From: an uncultured Actinomycetes bacterium
Lineage (GTDB): Bacteria > Actinomycetota > Thermoleophilia > Solirubrobacterales > 70-9
Length of the DNA stretch: 18,791 bases
Assembly (NCBI GenBank): GCA_946482365.1
Contig: CAMLQY010000035.1
Location: 1 to 18,791, forward strand
Direction of reading: 5' to 3'
This document shows, piece after piece, positions 1 through 6,954 of this stretch (position 1 is its first letter; each line of letters begins with the position of its first letter). The notes under the pieces are model-generated. The model made no database searches, was not told the DNA's origin, and worked only from the letters and a program-made list of their open reading frames with translations. The position numbers and the translations under genes were made by a program.

Positions 1-133
1 GGCGGATGCGGGCGCCGTCGGACTCGCGGATCTCGCGCAGGCCGATGCTGCGCCGGGCCACGGCGCTGTAGAGCTTCACGGGCACGTTCAGCAGCCCGAA
101 GCTGATCGAGCCGCTCCAGATCGCTCTAGCCAT
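1..133 (-). CDS. ku: Ku protein, N-terminal fragment (cut by window edge)
   Basis: Bacterial Ku binds double-strand DNA ends as a ring-shaped homodimer and recruits LigD for non-homologous end joining. Only the first 44 codons are inside the window. Reading the minus strand from the ATG at 133-131 gives a protein starting MARAIWSGSISFGLLNVPVK and continuing LYSAVARR, which is the characteristic Ku N-terminus (first strand of the Ku core). The start fits the family exactly. No Shine-Dalgarno sequence precedes it; an imperfect -10-like TAGATG lies 7 nt upstream (minus strand, 146-141), so leaderless expression is possible. The rest, including any LigD partner, lies outside the window. The gene diverges from the ABC transporter at 230. 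Identification rests on the motif alone but is quite specific. Confidence 0.9.
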   Translation of the reverse strand, partial: MARAIWSGSISFGLLNVPVKLYSAVARRSIGLREIRESDGARIR

Positions 134-217
134 CGGCGTTCATCTACCCGATTGTTCCAGCCGCCCACCGCCGCCCGCAAGCGCCGCGACCGGACGGGAG
201 GCATCTTGCGCCTGCGC

Positions 218-223
218 GATCAT
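218..223 (+). promoter_or_regulatory. weak -10-like box before fetA
   Basis: GATCAT lies 6 nt before the GTG at 230. It keeps the A at position 2 and T at position 6 of the TANNNT pattern seen before other genes here, but lacks the first T. The 96-nt gap between the Ku start and this gene holds nothing else I can identify apart from a GGGAGG at 196-201. Confidence 0.22.
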
Positions 224-229
224 GCGACG

Positions 230-886
230 GTGCTGTTCGAGTTGCGGGACGTCAGCTTGGTTCGCGGTGGGCGCCGGGTCCTCGACTCGGTCAGCACGGA
301 CATCCCCGAAGGGGCCACCGCGATCGTCGGGCCGTCGGGGGCCGGCAAGTCGACCCTGATGCGGCTGCTCAACCGGCTGGCCGACCCGGACGGCGGGACG
401 ATCTCCTACCGCGACCGGCCATTGGGCTCCTACGACCCGCTGTCCCTGCGCCGCGAGGTCTCGCTCGTCCCGCAGCTGCCGGCGCTGCTGGAGGGCACGG
501 TCGAGTCGAACGTCGCCTACGCGGCGAAGCTCGCCGGCAAGCGGGCCGACGCGCAGCGCTGCCTGCGCCTTGCCGGTCTCGACCCCGGCTTCGCCGGGCG
601 CGACGTCGCCAAGCTCTCGGTGGGCGAGCAGCAGCGGGCGATGCTGGCCCGGGCGCTGGCGCAGCAGCCGAGCGTGCTGCTCCTCGACGAGCCGACCTCG
701 GCGCTCGACCACGCCGCACGCGACGCGATCGAGGCGACGCTCGCCCGGCTGCGTCGCGAGCTGGAGATCTCGATCGTCCTGGTCAGCCACGATCCGGAGC
801 AGGCGCGGCGCCTGGGGGACTGGGTCGTGCGGATGGAGGCGGGCAGGGCGACCGCCAGCGGTCCCCTGGCGGAGGTCCTGGCGTGA
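230..886 (+). CDS. fetA: ABC transporter ATP-binding protein, FetA (YbbL) type
   Basis: This is the cytoplasmic ATPase that would power the membrane protein encoded immediately downstream. All ABC motifs are visible (numbered from GTG 230): Walker A GPSGAGKST at 34-42, Q-loop Gln82, signature LSVGEQQ at 129-135, Walker B VLLLDE at 149-154 with DEPTSALD, and switch His187 in LVSHD. The 218-residue length suits FetA-like single-domain ATPases. The stop overlaps the start of the permease (GTGA at 883-886), so the two are translationally coupled. The start is uncertain: GTG 230 gives the usual short N-terminus and has a weak -10 box; TTG 206 has GGGAGG 4 nt upstream; the frame stays open back to a TTG at 152. 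Function is assigned mainly from the FetB-type partner. E. coli FetAB has been linked to iron export; the substrate here is not shown by sequence. Confidence 0.85.
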   Translation: MLFELRDVSLVRGGRRVLDSVSTDIPEGATAIVGPSGAGKSTLMRLLNRLADPDGGTISYRDRPLGSYDPLSLRREVSLVPQLPALLEGTVESNVAYAAKLAGKRADAQRCLRLAGLDPGFAGRDVAKLSVGEQQRAMLARALAQQPSVLLLDEPTSALDHAARDAIEATLARLRRELEISIVLVSHDPEQARRLGDWVVRMEAGRATASGPLAEVLA

Positions 887-1650
887 GCACCTCGATCCAC
901 GTCTCCACCGGCCAGGTGGCCGCGACCCTCGCGCTGGTCGCCCTCGCGGCCGCCGTTTCCCTCTGGCGCAAGGCCGACCTCGAGCGCGACATCGGCATCG
1001 CCACGCTGCGCTCCTTCGTCCAGCTGACCGCGATCGGCTACGTGATCACCCTGATCTTCGAAGCCGACACGCTCTGGCTCGTTCTCGCCCTGCTGGTCGT
1101 GATGGTCGTCTTCGGAGCGCTCACCGCGCGCAGCCGGGCCAGGGGCGTGCCGGGGGCCTTCTGGCCGCTGCTGATCGCGCTCGCGACCGCCGGGGCTACC
1201 ACGCTCGGCCTCGTCGTCGCCCTCGGCGTATTCGAAGCGACGGCCCGCTACCTCGTCCCGGTCGGCGGCATGGTGATCGGCAACGCGATGACCGCCTCGG
1301 CGGTGGCGCTCAACCGCCTCGGCGACGAGATGGCCGACTCGCGCGGCAGGATCGAGGCGACCCTGGCGCTCGGCGCGACCGCCACCGAAGCAGCGGCGCC
1401 TTCCGTCCGCCGCGCCCTGCGCTCGGGGATGATCGCCCTCGTCGACTCGACCAAGACCACCGGCCTGATCTTCTTCCCGGGCACGATGGTCGGCATGCTG
1501 TTGGCCGGAGCCGACCCGACCGATGCGGTCCGCCTGCAGCTGATCCTCCTCTACGCCCTGCTCGGCAGCGTCGCCATCGCCGGCCTCGTGGCGACCACCC
1601 TCGCCTACCGCAACTTCTTCACCCCGGCCCAGCAGTTGCGGGAGATCTAG
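883..1650 (+). CDS. fetB: ABC transporter permease, FetB/UPF0014 family
   Basis: A 255-residue polytopic membrane protein of the YbbM/UPF0014 family, the permease partner of the ATPase just upstream. Hydrophobic segments lie at about 10-27, 40-60, 63-80, 93-115, 125-140, 195-210 and 217-240. Family-typical patches are RSFVQLTAIGY (43-53), GGMVIGNAMTA (128-138), the GATATEAA stretch (164-171) near the likely ATPase-coupling loop, and FFPGTMVG (197-204). Family knowledge: FetAB in E. coli promotes iron efflux and hydrogen peroxide resistance, so metal export is the best guess. The GTG start overlaps the fetA stop. The TAG stop lies in a CTAG tetranucleotide (1647-1650) that also provides the stop of the convergent gene, leaving no intergenic space for a terminator. 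Confidence 0.88.
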   Translation: MSTSIHVSTGQVAATLALVALAAAVSLWRKADLERDIGIATLRSFVQLTAIGYVITLIFEADTLWLVLALLVVMVVFGALTARSRARGVPGAFWPLLIALATAGATTLGLVVALGVFEATARYLVPVGGMVIGNAMTASAVALNRLGDEMADSRGRIEATLALGATATEAAAPSVRRALRSGMIALVDSTKTTGLIFFPGTMVGMLLAGADPTDAVRLQLILLYALLGSVAIAGLVATTLAYRNFFTPAQQLREI

Positions 1651-2861
1651 GGCGCTGAGCAGCACCAGCCCTCGACTAGCGGGAAGGGCGCCGGGTCGCG
1701 GCTTCCCGGCGCGAAGATGGTCGCGATGCCCTCGACGGCCTTGATCCGGCTCCGCCCGCCGACGGGCAGGAAGAGCCACTGGTCGGCGTCGGGCCAACCG
1801 ACCAGCAGGTACCGCCCGTCGGGCGACCAGCTGAGGTCGGAGAGCTCGCCGGAGACGGCGAAGAGGCGTCGCTGCACGCCTTTGTCGGGGTCGATCAGGA
1901 GCACTTCGCTACGCGGCTTGCCGGCGGGCTGCCGGGGGAGCTGGACCAGTGTCGCGATCGCTCCGCCGCGCGGCGAGAAGGCGGCGGCGCGGATCGTCGC
2001 CCTGGGCGGGGTGTAGATCCTCCGCGGGGGGCCGACGTCGACCCCCCTGGCCAGCTTGTCGCTGCTCACCGCGTGCTGCCAGAGAGCGTGCCTGGTTCGC
2101 TCGAGCAGCAGCGATCCGCGGGGGGACCAGGCGAGCTCGACCGTGCCAGGCGGCGAGGAGGCCGAGTCCAGGTGCCGCATGCCATCCGGGTCGGCCAGGC
2201 GCAGGCGTTCGGGGCCGTCGAGATAGGCGAGCAGATGCGGTCCGCCCGGGAGCCAGGCCGGGGGGACCGGAGCCACATTGCCGTCCACTCGCCGGTCGCC
2301 CGTGCCGTTGGCGTCCACCACGCGCAGCTCCCTGCCGGAGCGGTAGGCGATGCGGTAGCCCGAGGGCGACCAGCGCGGGTCGCGGACGGCGGCCGCGGCG
2401 GAGACCGACCAGCGCGGCGTGCCCTCGGGCTCGACGGCGCCCAGCGTGCGCCCGGCGGTGGTCGCGAGGAAGAGGCCGTGCGGCGACCAGGTGGCGCTTC
2501 CGTAGCTGCCCAGCAGTCGCCGCGAGCCGTCGGGCTGGACGACCCAGGGGCCTTCGCGGGACTGGACCAGCAGCCGCCCCCCGCCCGGCAGGTCGGACAG
2601 CGCCGGCTCGGCGTTGGGCAGGCCGTCCGTGAAGGCGTCGTCGATCCACTCGCGAACCGCGGCTCCCGCAGGCGAGAGGACCAGGCCGGCCAGCAGGGTC
2701 ATCGCCGCGATCGCGGCGACGAGACGGGGGAGCACCGGGCGCTCGACCGGGACCCGCTCGGAGTAGGCGCGCTCGATTACGCCGTGGCCGCGGCGCGCGG
2801 CGTCGGCCGCGCCGGGGATCGGCTCGTCGCGGAGGAGCCTGCGCAGGCGGTCCTCGTTCAT
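1647..2861 (-). CDS. membrane-anchored WD40-like propeller protein, probable anti-sigma factor
   Basis: A 404-residue protein encoded directly after, and overlapping by ATGA, the ECF sigma factor at 2858-3373. It has a short charged N-terminus (1-44), one membrane segment at about 45-68 (LPRLVAAIAAMTLLAGLVL), then an extracytoplasmic region rich in propeller-type repeats, including WSPHG, WSPSG, WSPRG, FSPRG and WSPDG, like TolB/WD40-like domains. It ends with a Cys-Cys pair (GWCCSAP). One cytoplasmic N-terminal tail plus one membrane span, encoded next to an ECF sigma gene, is the classic layout of a transmembrane anti-sigma factor, so that role is inferred. I see no zinc-binding HxxxCxxC motif in the N-terminal tail, so it is not a ZAS-type anti-sigma factor. 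Ligand and trigger are unknown. The stop codon shares CTAG with fetB. Confidence 0.75.
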   Translation of the reverse strand: MNEDRLRRLLRDEPIPGAADAARRGHGVIERAYSERVPVERPVLPRLVAAIAAMTLLAGLVLSPAGAAVREWIDDAFTDGLPNAEPALSDLPGGGRLLVQSREGPWVVQPDGSRRLLGSYGSATWSPHGLFLATTAGRTLGAVEPEGTPRWSVSAAAAVRDPRWSPSGYRIAYRSGRELRVVDANGTGDRRVDGNVAPVPPAWLPGGPHLLAYLDGPERLRLADPDGMRHLDSASSPPGTVELAWSPRGSLLLERTRHALWQHAVSSDKLARGVDVGPPRRIYTPPRATIRAAAFSPRGGAIATLVQLPRQPAGKPRSEVLLIDPDKGVQRRLFAVSGELSDLSWSPDGRYLLVGWPDADQWLFLPVGGRSRIKAVEGIATIFAPGSRDPAPFPLVEGWCCSAP

Positions 2862-3373
2862 CCCTCCACCTCGATCAGGCCTCCCAGACGGTCGAGGCCC
2901 CGCCGCAGGCGCGAGTTGACCGTCCCCCGCCGCAGCTCGAGCATGCGGGCGATCTCGCCGGGCGTGTAGTCGAGCAGGTAGCGCAGTACGACGACCGCGC
3001 GTTGCTCGGGGGGCAGCTGGCCGAGCGCCGCCATCAGCTCCTCGCCGACTTCCTGTCGGGGCAGGGGCGCCGGCGGTTCGGAGGCGGTCCCGTCGCCTTG
3101 CCGCCGCAGCGCCTCCCGCCGCGCCCAGTCGACCGCCCGGTTGACCGCGATCCGGTGCAGCCAGGGCGCGAAGGGGCGCCGCCGGTCGAAGCGGTCGAGG
3201 TTGTCGACCGCAGCCAGGAATGCGTCTTGGGCAATGTCCTCGGCGGCGACGGCGTCGTGCACGACCAGGTAGGCGGCGCGGTGGGCGGCCGGCCAGTGCG
3301 TCTCGTAGAGGCGGGCGATGGCCGCGCGCGAGCCACGCTGCGCTTCCCGGACGAGCTTCCCGTCAGTCCCCAC
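2858..3373 (-). CDS. ECF-family RNA polymerase sigma factor
   Basis: A 171-residue group IV sigma factor. Region 2 spans about 18-86, with the core-binding/-10 segment AEDIAQDAF (44-52) followed by FAPWLHRIAVNRAVDWAR. Region 4 spans about 112-163, with LPPEQRAVVVLRYLLDYTPG followed by a helix-turn-helix and TVNSRLRRGLDRL. The linker (about 90-110) is short and proline-rich, and there is no added C-terminal domain. The GTG start at 3373 is supported by GAGAGG 6 nt upstream, one of the few clear Shine-Dalgarno sites here. The gene sits 24 nt after the peptidase and overlaps the presumed anti-sigma gene by ATGA, giving coupled expression. Target genes likely include its own operon (see the element at 5320-5348), but this is inference. 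Confidence 0.92.
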   Translation of the reverse strand: MGTDGKLVREAQRGSRAAIARLYETHWPAAHRAAYLVVHDAVAAEDIAQDAFLAAVDNLDRFDRRRPFAPWLHRIAVNRAVDWARREALRRQGDGTASEPPAPLPRQEVGEELMAALGQLPPEQRAVVVLRYLLDYTPGEIARMLELRRGTVNSRLRRGLDRLGGLIEVEG

Positions 3374-3397
3374 CCATCACCTCTCGTCGCCCACATC

Positions 3398-4255
3398 TCA
3401 ATCTTGGCCCACCTCGCGGGCGAAACGCACGACCGCGCGCTCGACCCGCCCTTCGAGGGCCTCGCCGAGATTGCCCGGGGGGAGCTCCACGACGAAGGAG
3501 CTGGTCCCCGGGAAACGGTGGTTCTGCCAGTTCGGCGCCGTGCCGTCGGGCCAGGGCAGGCGGCGGAAGGGCATTCGGGCGAGCTGGGCGAAGGAGCGGG
3601 CAGCCGCAACGCTCTGCCCCCAGGCCCGGACCAGGGGCCGGGGCTGGCGGTGCTGGTGGAACCAAATCGTCGCCTCTGGTTCGAGCGTGGTGAGAATCCG
3701 GCCTGCAAGCCGCGTTTCCGGCTCGGAGAACGGCTTGGGCCCTGAGTACTGCGGGTCGCCACGCCGCCCGATCGGTCGCCAGCCGGAGGGGAAGTTGCGG
3801 TTGAGGTCGACGCCGCGCCCGTTGAGGCGGGTGCCTGCGACGAGGCCGTCCGGATTGAGGTTGCGCACGAGGAAGATCTCGGAGTGCGGGTCGGGGCAGC
3901 CGCTGGCGGGCGCCAGCGGCTCGATCTCGCTGGCGGCGCACTCGTCGCCGTGGATGCAGCCGAAGACGAGCAGCTCGCCGTCGATCGCCGGGTCGCCGCG
4001 CTGGAGCAGGCCGATCGGTCGCCCCTCGGCCGAACGGCCGGCCAGGCCACGGCGGGCGAGCAGGTTTCCGGGATGCCGCGGCGTGCGGGCGAAGGCGAGG
4101 AAGCCCCCTGGGTGTTCCAGGGTCTCCGCGACGTGGCTGGCCGGAGGGGGCGCTGCCGTCTCCCCGCTTGCCCCGGGCAGCGATCGCGCGACGGCGATCG
4201 GGACGATGCCGCAGGCGGCCGCGATCGCAGCGGAGACGAGCAGGCGCCGCCTCAT
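3398..4255 (-). CDS. secreted M14-family zinc carboxypeptidase (MpaA-like)
   Basis: A 285-residue protein with an N-terminal signal sequence (MRRRLLVSAAIAAACGIVPI, then AVARSLPGA) and a peptidase M14 fold. Zinc ligands His102 and Glu105 lie in IHGDE, substrate-binding residues in RNLNPDG (131-137) and VDLNRNFP (149-156, Asn152/Arg153), the third zinc His in WFHQH (200 or 202), and the catalytic Glu257 in FVVELPPG. The pattern HGDE...NPDG...DLNRNFP resembles MpaA-type murein-peptide amidases, which cut gamma-D-Glu-diaminopimelate bonds; a cell-wall peptide substrate is therefore likely but not certain. The ATG at 4255 overlaps the upstream stop by ATGA. The reading frame is open much further upstream, but that region codes for the previous gene in another frame. 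It lies in an operon with the ECF sigma gene. Confidence 0.88.
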   Translation of the reverse strand: MRRRLLVSAAIAAACGIVPIAVARSLPGASGETAAPPPASHVAETLEHPGGFLAFARTPRHPGNLLARRGLAGRSAEGRPIGLLQRGDPAIDGELLVFGCIHGDECAASEIEPLAPASGCPDPHSEIFLVRNLNPDGLVAGTRLNGRGVDLNRNFPSGWRPIGRRGDPQYSGPKPFSEPETRLAGRILTTLEPEATIWFHQHRQPRPLVRAWGQSVAAARSFAQLARMPFRRLPWPDGTAPNWQNHRFPGTSSFVVELPPGNLGEALEGRVERAVVRFAREVGQD

Positions 4256-5313
4256 CGTGCCCCGGTCCGCCCGGGGCCGCCGGTGCCCCGCCGGCGCGTT
4301 CCGACCCAGACGAGAAGCACGGACCCCGCGGCGAGCACGGCGATCGGCAGCCAGGGGACGCCGGCGCTCGACGCGGTGGCCACCGGGGGTGGCCTGTGCA
4401 CCTCGAAGCTGCGGGTGTCCACGGTGAGCAGCGCCTCGACGTCGTCTTGTCGCTGCCGGCGGTCGAACACCTCGAGCCGCTGTCCGGCGCGATCGAGCCG
4501 CAGTCGGAGCCAGAATCGGGCCTTTCCCTCGAGCTGTGGCAGGTCGATGCAGACGACTCGGCCCGCCACCGTGTCTAGCGCGTGGACGAACGGCTCGTGT
4601 GCCCGCTCGTACTGCCCTTGCCTGTTGCCCGAGTAGAGCGTGTACGCCCAGCGCCCGTCCCGGCTCGTCGCGCGGGAGATGGGCACGCCCTCCATGCGCT
4701 CCATCGGCTCCGCCGGGTCGACGATCGGCTCTGGCAGCAGCTTGCCGCTCTTCGCCTCCAGTGCGCGCACCCGATAGGGGCCGCCGTAGTACTTGCTCAG
4801 GTGCTCGATCAGGTAGATCGTCGAGCCGTCGGGGGAGATCGCGTCGAAGCTGAAGCTGTCTGGCAGGCTCAGCTCGTCGATCAGATTGGGCGCCCGACCC
4901 TTCCCCGGCGGGTTGTACGGCCGACGATTGGTGTGGACGATCGCCAGGCCGGTGGTACGCGGCGGGTAGATCCAGGAGAAGCGGCTTAGGACGAGTGTGC
5001 TTCCGTCGGCCGAGAGACCGCCGGAGGTGTCGTCGGGGGCCGCGGCGGGGATCGAGTACCGGGCGGGCAGGTACCACCAACGCCCGAGCCGGCCCCCGCG
5101 CTTGTCGATCCGACCGACGACGGTGAATTCGTTCGGCGGGCGGGAGGGGTTGTACCCGTAGGGGGAGTTGGGCCCGATCGCCATGTAGCGATATGGGAGA
5201 CCGGGCACTGTGGCGCCCTGGACGCTTGCCGCCGCTCCCTTCGCGGACGCCGCGGACGCCGTCAGGGCGAGCGAGGTGAAGGCAAGCAACAGGACCTTCA
5301 GCGATCTCTTCAT
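4252..5313 (-). CDS. secreted propeller-like protein with C-terminal membrane anchor, function unknown
   Basis: A 353-residue protein that I do not recognise as a named family. It has a signal peptide (MKRSLKVLLLAFTSLALTAS, likely cleavage after ASA near residue 24), then an extracytoplasmic region with repeated propeller-type turns LSADGSTLVLS, ISPDGSTIYLI and TSRDGRWAYTL. It ends in a single hydrophobic segment at about 320-339 (WLPIAVLAAGSVLLVWVG) and an Arg-rich tail (TRRRGTGGPGR), so the bulk should be outside and the tail inside. ATG 5313 is preferred over the in-frame GTG at 5328 because it gives a canonical signal peptide and fits a -10-like element 6 nt upstream. It is the first gene of the operon with the peptidase, ECF sigma factor and presumed anti-sigma factor, so it may act in envelope sensing or repair. 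That is inference from context only. Confidence 0.7.
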   Translation of the reverse strand: MKRSLKVLLLAFTSLALTASAASAKGAAASVQGATVPGLPYRYMAIGPNSPYGYNPSRPPNEFTVVGRIDKRGGRLGRWWYLPARYSIPAAAPDDTSGGLSADGSTLVLSRFSWIYPPRTTGLAIVHTNRRPYNPPGKGRAPNLIDELSLPDSFSFDAISPDGSTIYLIEHLSKYYGGPYRVRALEAKSGKLLPEPIVDPAEPMERMEGVPISRATSRDGRWAYTLYSGNRQGQYERAHEPFVHALDTVAGRVVCIDLPQLEGKARFWLRLRLDRAGQRLEVFDRRQRQDDVEALLTVDTRSFEVHRPPPVATASSAGVPWLPIAVLAAGSVLLVWVGTRRRGTGGPGRTGAR

Positions 5314-5319
5314 GACCGA

Positions 5320-5348
5320 TATACGCACGAGCGGCCCGCAGGGGTCCC
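5320..5348 (-). promoter_or_regulatory. candidate ECF-type promoter of the four-gene operon
   Basis: On the minus strand GGGACC (5348-5343) is followed after 17 nt by CGTATA (5325-5320), then 6 nt later by the ATG at 5313. A GG(G/A)AC(C/T)-like -35 and CGT-like -10 at this spacing is the usual form of ECF promoters. The position would give a leaderless transcript and autoregulation by the ECF factor encoded in the same operon. The match is by eye and short, so confidence is limited. Confidence 0.38.
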
Positions 5349-5351
5349 CCC

Positions 5352-5357
5352 TACACT
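5352..5357 (+). promoter_or_regulatory. -10 box, leaderless start of MFS gene
   Basis: TACACT ends 6 nt before the GTG at 5364, with no Shine-Dalgarno sequence between. It fits the TANNNT -10 pattern that recurs at this distance in the window. No clear -35 is visible. The box lies within the 50-nt divergent gap shared with the minus-strand operon, so the two promoters almost abut. Confidence 0.5.
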
Positions 5358-5363
5358 CGACCG

Positions 5364-6878
5364 GTGTCTCGCCAACAGCGCCTGACGCTGGTCGCGACGA
5401 TCCTCGGCTCGACGGTCGTCTTCCTCGACTCGACCGTGGTCAACGTGGCGCTGCCGGCGATCGCCGACGGGCTCGACTCCGGGCTTGCCGGGCAGCAGTG
5501 GGTGGTCGAGGTCTACATGTTGACCCTGGTCGCGCTGCTCCTGGTCGGCGGCTCGCTCGGCGACCAGTTCGGCCGGAGGCGGATGTTCGTCGTCGGCCTG
5601 GTGGCCTTCGGCGTCACCTCTGCCCTCTGCGCGGTCGCGCCGACGGTCGAGGTCCTGATCGGAGCCCGGGCGCTGCAGGGAGTCGCCGGGGCGCTCCTCG
5701 TGCCGGGCTCGCTGGCGATCGTCGCCGCAAGCTTCGAGGGCGCGGCCCGGGGCAAGGCGGTCGGCACCTGGACCGCCTGGACCGGGATCGCGACGGTGAT
5801 CGGGCCGGCCGGGGGAGGGGCACTGATCGGTCTCACCTCCTGGCGGGCGATCTTCTGGGTCAACCTGCCGCTGATCGCGGCGACGGTCGCGCTCACCCTG
5901 CACTCGGTGCGCGAGAGCCGTGACCCCGATGCCTTCCGCGGCATCGACTGGACCGGGATCGGACTCTCCGCGGCCGGCCTCGGCGGCCCCGTCTTCGCCC
6001 TGATCGAGCAGCCGACTCGCGGCTGGGGCGACCCGCTGGTCTGGGTGCCCTTCGTCGCCGGCATCGCCTGCTTCGTCCTCTTCGCCTTGCACGAGGCGCG
6101 CGCCCGCCACCCGATGCTCGACCTCGGCCTCTTTCGGATCCGCAACTTCGCCGTCGCCAACCTGACCACGCTGACCGCCTACGCGGGGCTGATCGGCGGC
6201 CTCTTCTTCCTCGGCCTCTTCCTCCAGCAGGTGGCCGGCTACTCGGCGCTGGAGGCCGGCCTGGCGACGACGCCGATATCGCTGATCCTCTTCTTCCTTT
6301 CGCCGCGCTGGGGCAGGCTCGCGTCCGGGACCGGACCGCGGCTGCCGATGACTCTCGGCCCGATCGTCGGCGGCATCGGCCTCTTGATGCTCTTGATGGT
6401 CGGCCCCGACGGCGAGTACGTCGCCGAGGTGCTGCCCGGGATCCTCGTCTTCGGCCTCGGCCTCTCGGCCACCGTCGCGCCGCTGACGGCGACCGTGCTC
6501 GACTCGGTGGAGGAACGCCACGTCGGCATCGCCTCCGGCGTCAACAACGGCGTCTCGCGAGTCGCCGGCCTGCTGGCGATCGCAATCCTCGGCGCGATCA
6601 TCTCCGCCCGCTTCATCGCCATCGCCGGCGACGCCGCCGCCGGGCCCCTGACCGCAAACGCGGCCGACGCCTCCACCTCGGCCTTCCACCTGGGCATCGG
6701 CATCGCCGGCATCCTGATGATCGCCGGCGGCATCGTCTCCGCCTTCGGCATCGAGAACCCGCGCCGCAAAACCCAAGCTATCCCCAGCAGGGGTTCTGCC
6801 CCGGCCGGCGAGTGCGGCCATGGGGTTGATGCCGACTGCGCCGACCCCGAGCGAGTGCCCGTAGTCGAGTCGGCCTGA
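5364..6878 (+). CDS. MFS drug/metabolite exporter, DHA2 (EmrB/QacA) type
   Basis: A 504-residue major facilitator transporter, probably with 14 membrane helices, exporting an unknown substrate by proton antiport. The first helix carries LDSTVVNVALP (21-31, the DHA motif D1), the loop after helix 2 has GSLGDQFGRRR (63-73, motif A), and GIATVIGPAGGGALIG (141-156) is the antiporter motif C of helix 5. The length matches DHA2 members such as QacA/EmrB. The last 35 or so residues after IENPRRK are hydrophilic, with two cysteines, and look like a non-conserved tail. The GTG start is set by the SRQQRLTLVATILGS N-terminus and the -10 box 6 nt upstream. It diverges from the ECF operon with a 50-nt gap. 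No regulator gene adjoins it on its own strand. Substrate cannot be assigned. Confidence 0.9.
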   Translation: MSRQQRLTLVATILGSTVVFLDSTVVNVALPAIADGLDSGLAGQQWVVEVYMLTLVALLLVGGSLGDQFGRRRMFVVGLVAFGVTSALCAVAPTVEVLIGARALQGVAGALLVPGSLAIVAASFEGAARGKAVGTWTAWTGIATVIGPAGGGALIGLTSWRAIFWVNLPLIAATVALTLHSVRESRDPDAFRGIDWTGIGLSAAGLGGPVFALIEQPTRGWGDPLVWVPFVAGIACFVLFALHEARARHPMLDLGLFRIRNFAVANLTTLTAYAGLIGGLFFLGLFLQQVAGYSALEAGLATTPISLILFFLSPRWGRLASGTGPRLPMTLGPIVGGIGLLMLLMVGPDGEYVAEVLPGILVFGLGLSATVAPLTATVLDSVEERHVGIASGVNNGVSRVAGLLAIAILGAIISARFIAIAGDAAAGPLTANAADASTSAFHLGIGIAGILMIAGGIVSAFGIENPRRKTQAIPSRGSAPAGECGHGVDADCADPERVPVVESA

Positions 6879-6904
6879 GCCGGTCTCGACCGAACACCGC
6901 TCGA

Positions 6905-6935
6905 GGCCAGGGACGAGGGCACCCCGTCCCTGGCC
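6905..6935 (+). terminator. hairpin between MFS gene and trpS, possible terminator
   Basis: GGCCAGGGACG (6905-6915) and CGTCCCTGGCC (6925-6935) form an 11-bp perfect stem with a 9-nt loop. It lies 27 nt after the MFS stop and just before the trpS promoter, which suits a terminator separating the two units. There is no T-tract after it on either strand, so it is at best a non-canonical terminator. Confidence 0.45.
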
Positions 6936-6940
6936 CCCAA

Positions 6941-6946
6941 TAGGCT
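6941..6946 (+). promoter_or_regulatory. -10 box, leaderless start of trpS
   Basis: TAGGCT ends 8 nt before the ATG at 6955. The same hexamer occurs before aroF (11886) and metK (17444). There is no Shine-Dalgarno sequence and no evident -35 element. Confidence 0.5.
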
Positions 6947-6954
6947 CCGGCCCG

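Noticed and set aside
3398..5080. 560-codon minus-strand frame as a longer carboxypeptidase
   Set aside because: The extra N-terminal part lies over the 4252-5313 gene in another frame and is Arg-rich. ATG 4255 gives a clean signal peptide and couples to the upstream stop.
6879..6954. T-box or Trp leader peptide before trpS
   Set aside because: The 76-nt gap holds one simple hairpin and a -10 box adjoining the ATG. No Trp-rich short frame and no T-box sequence were seen.
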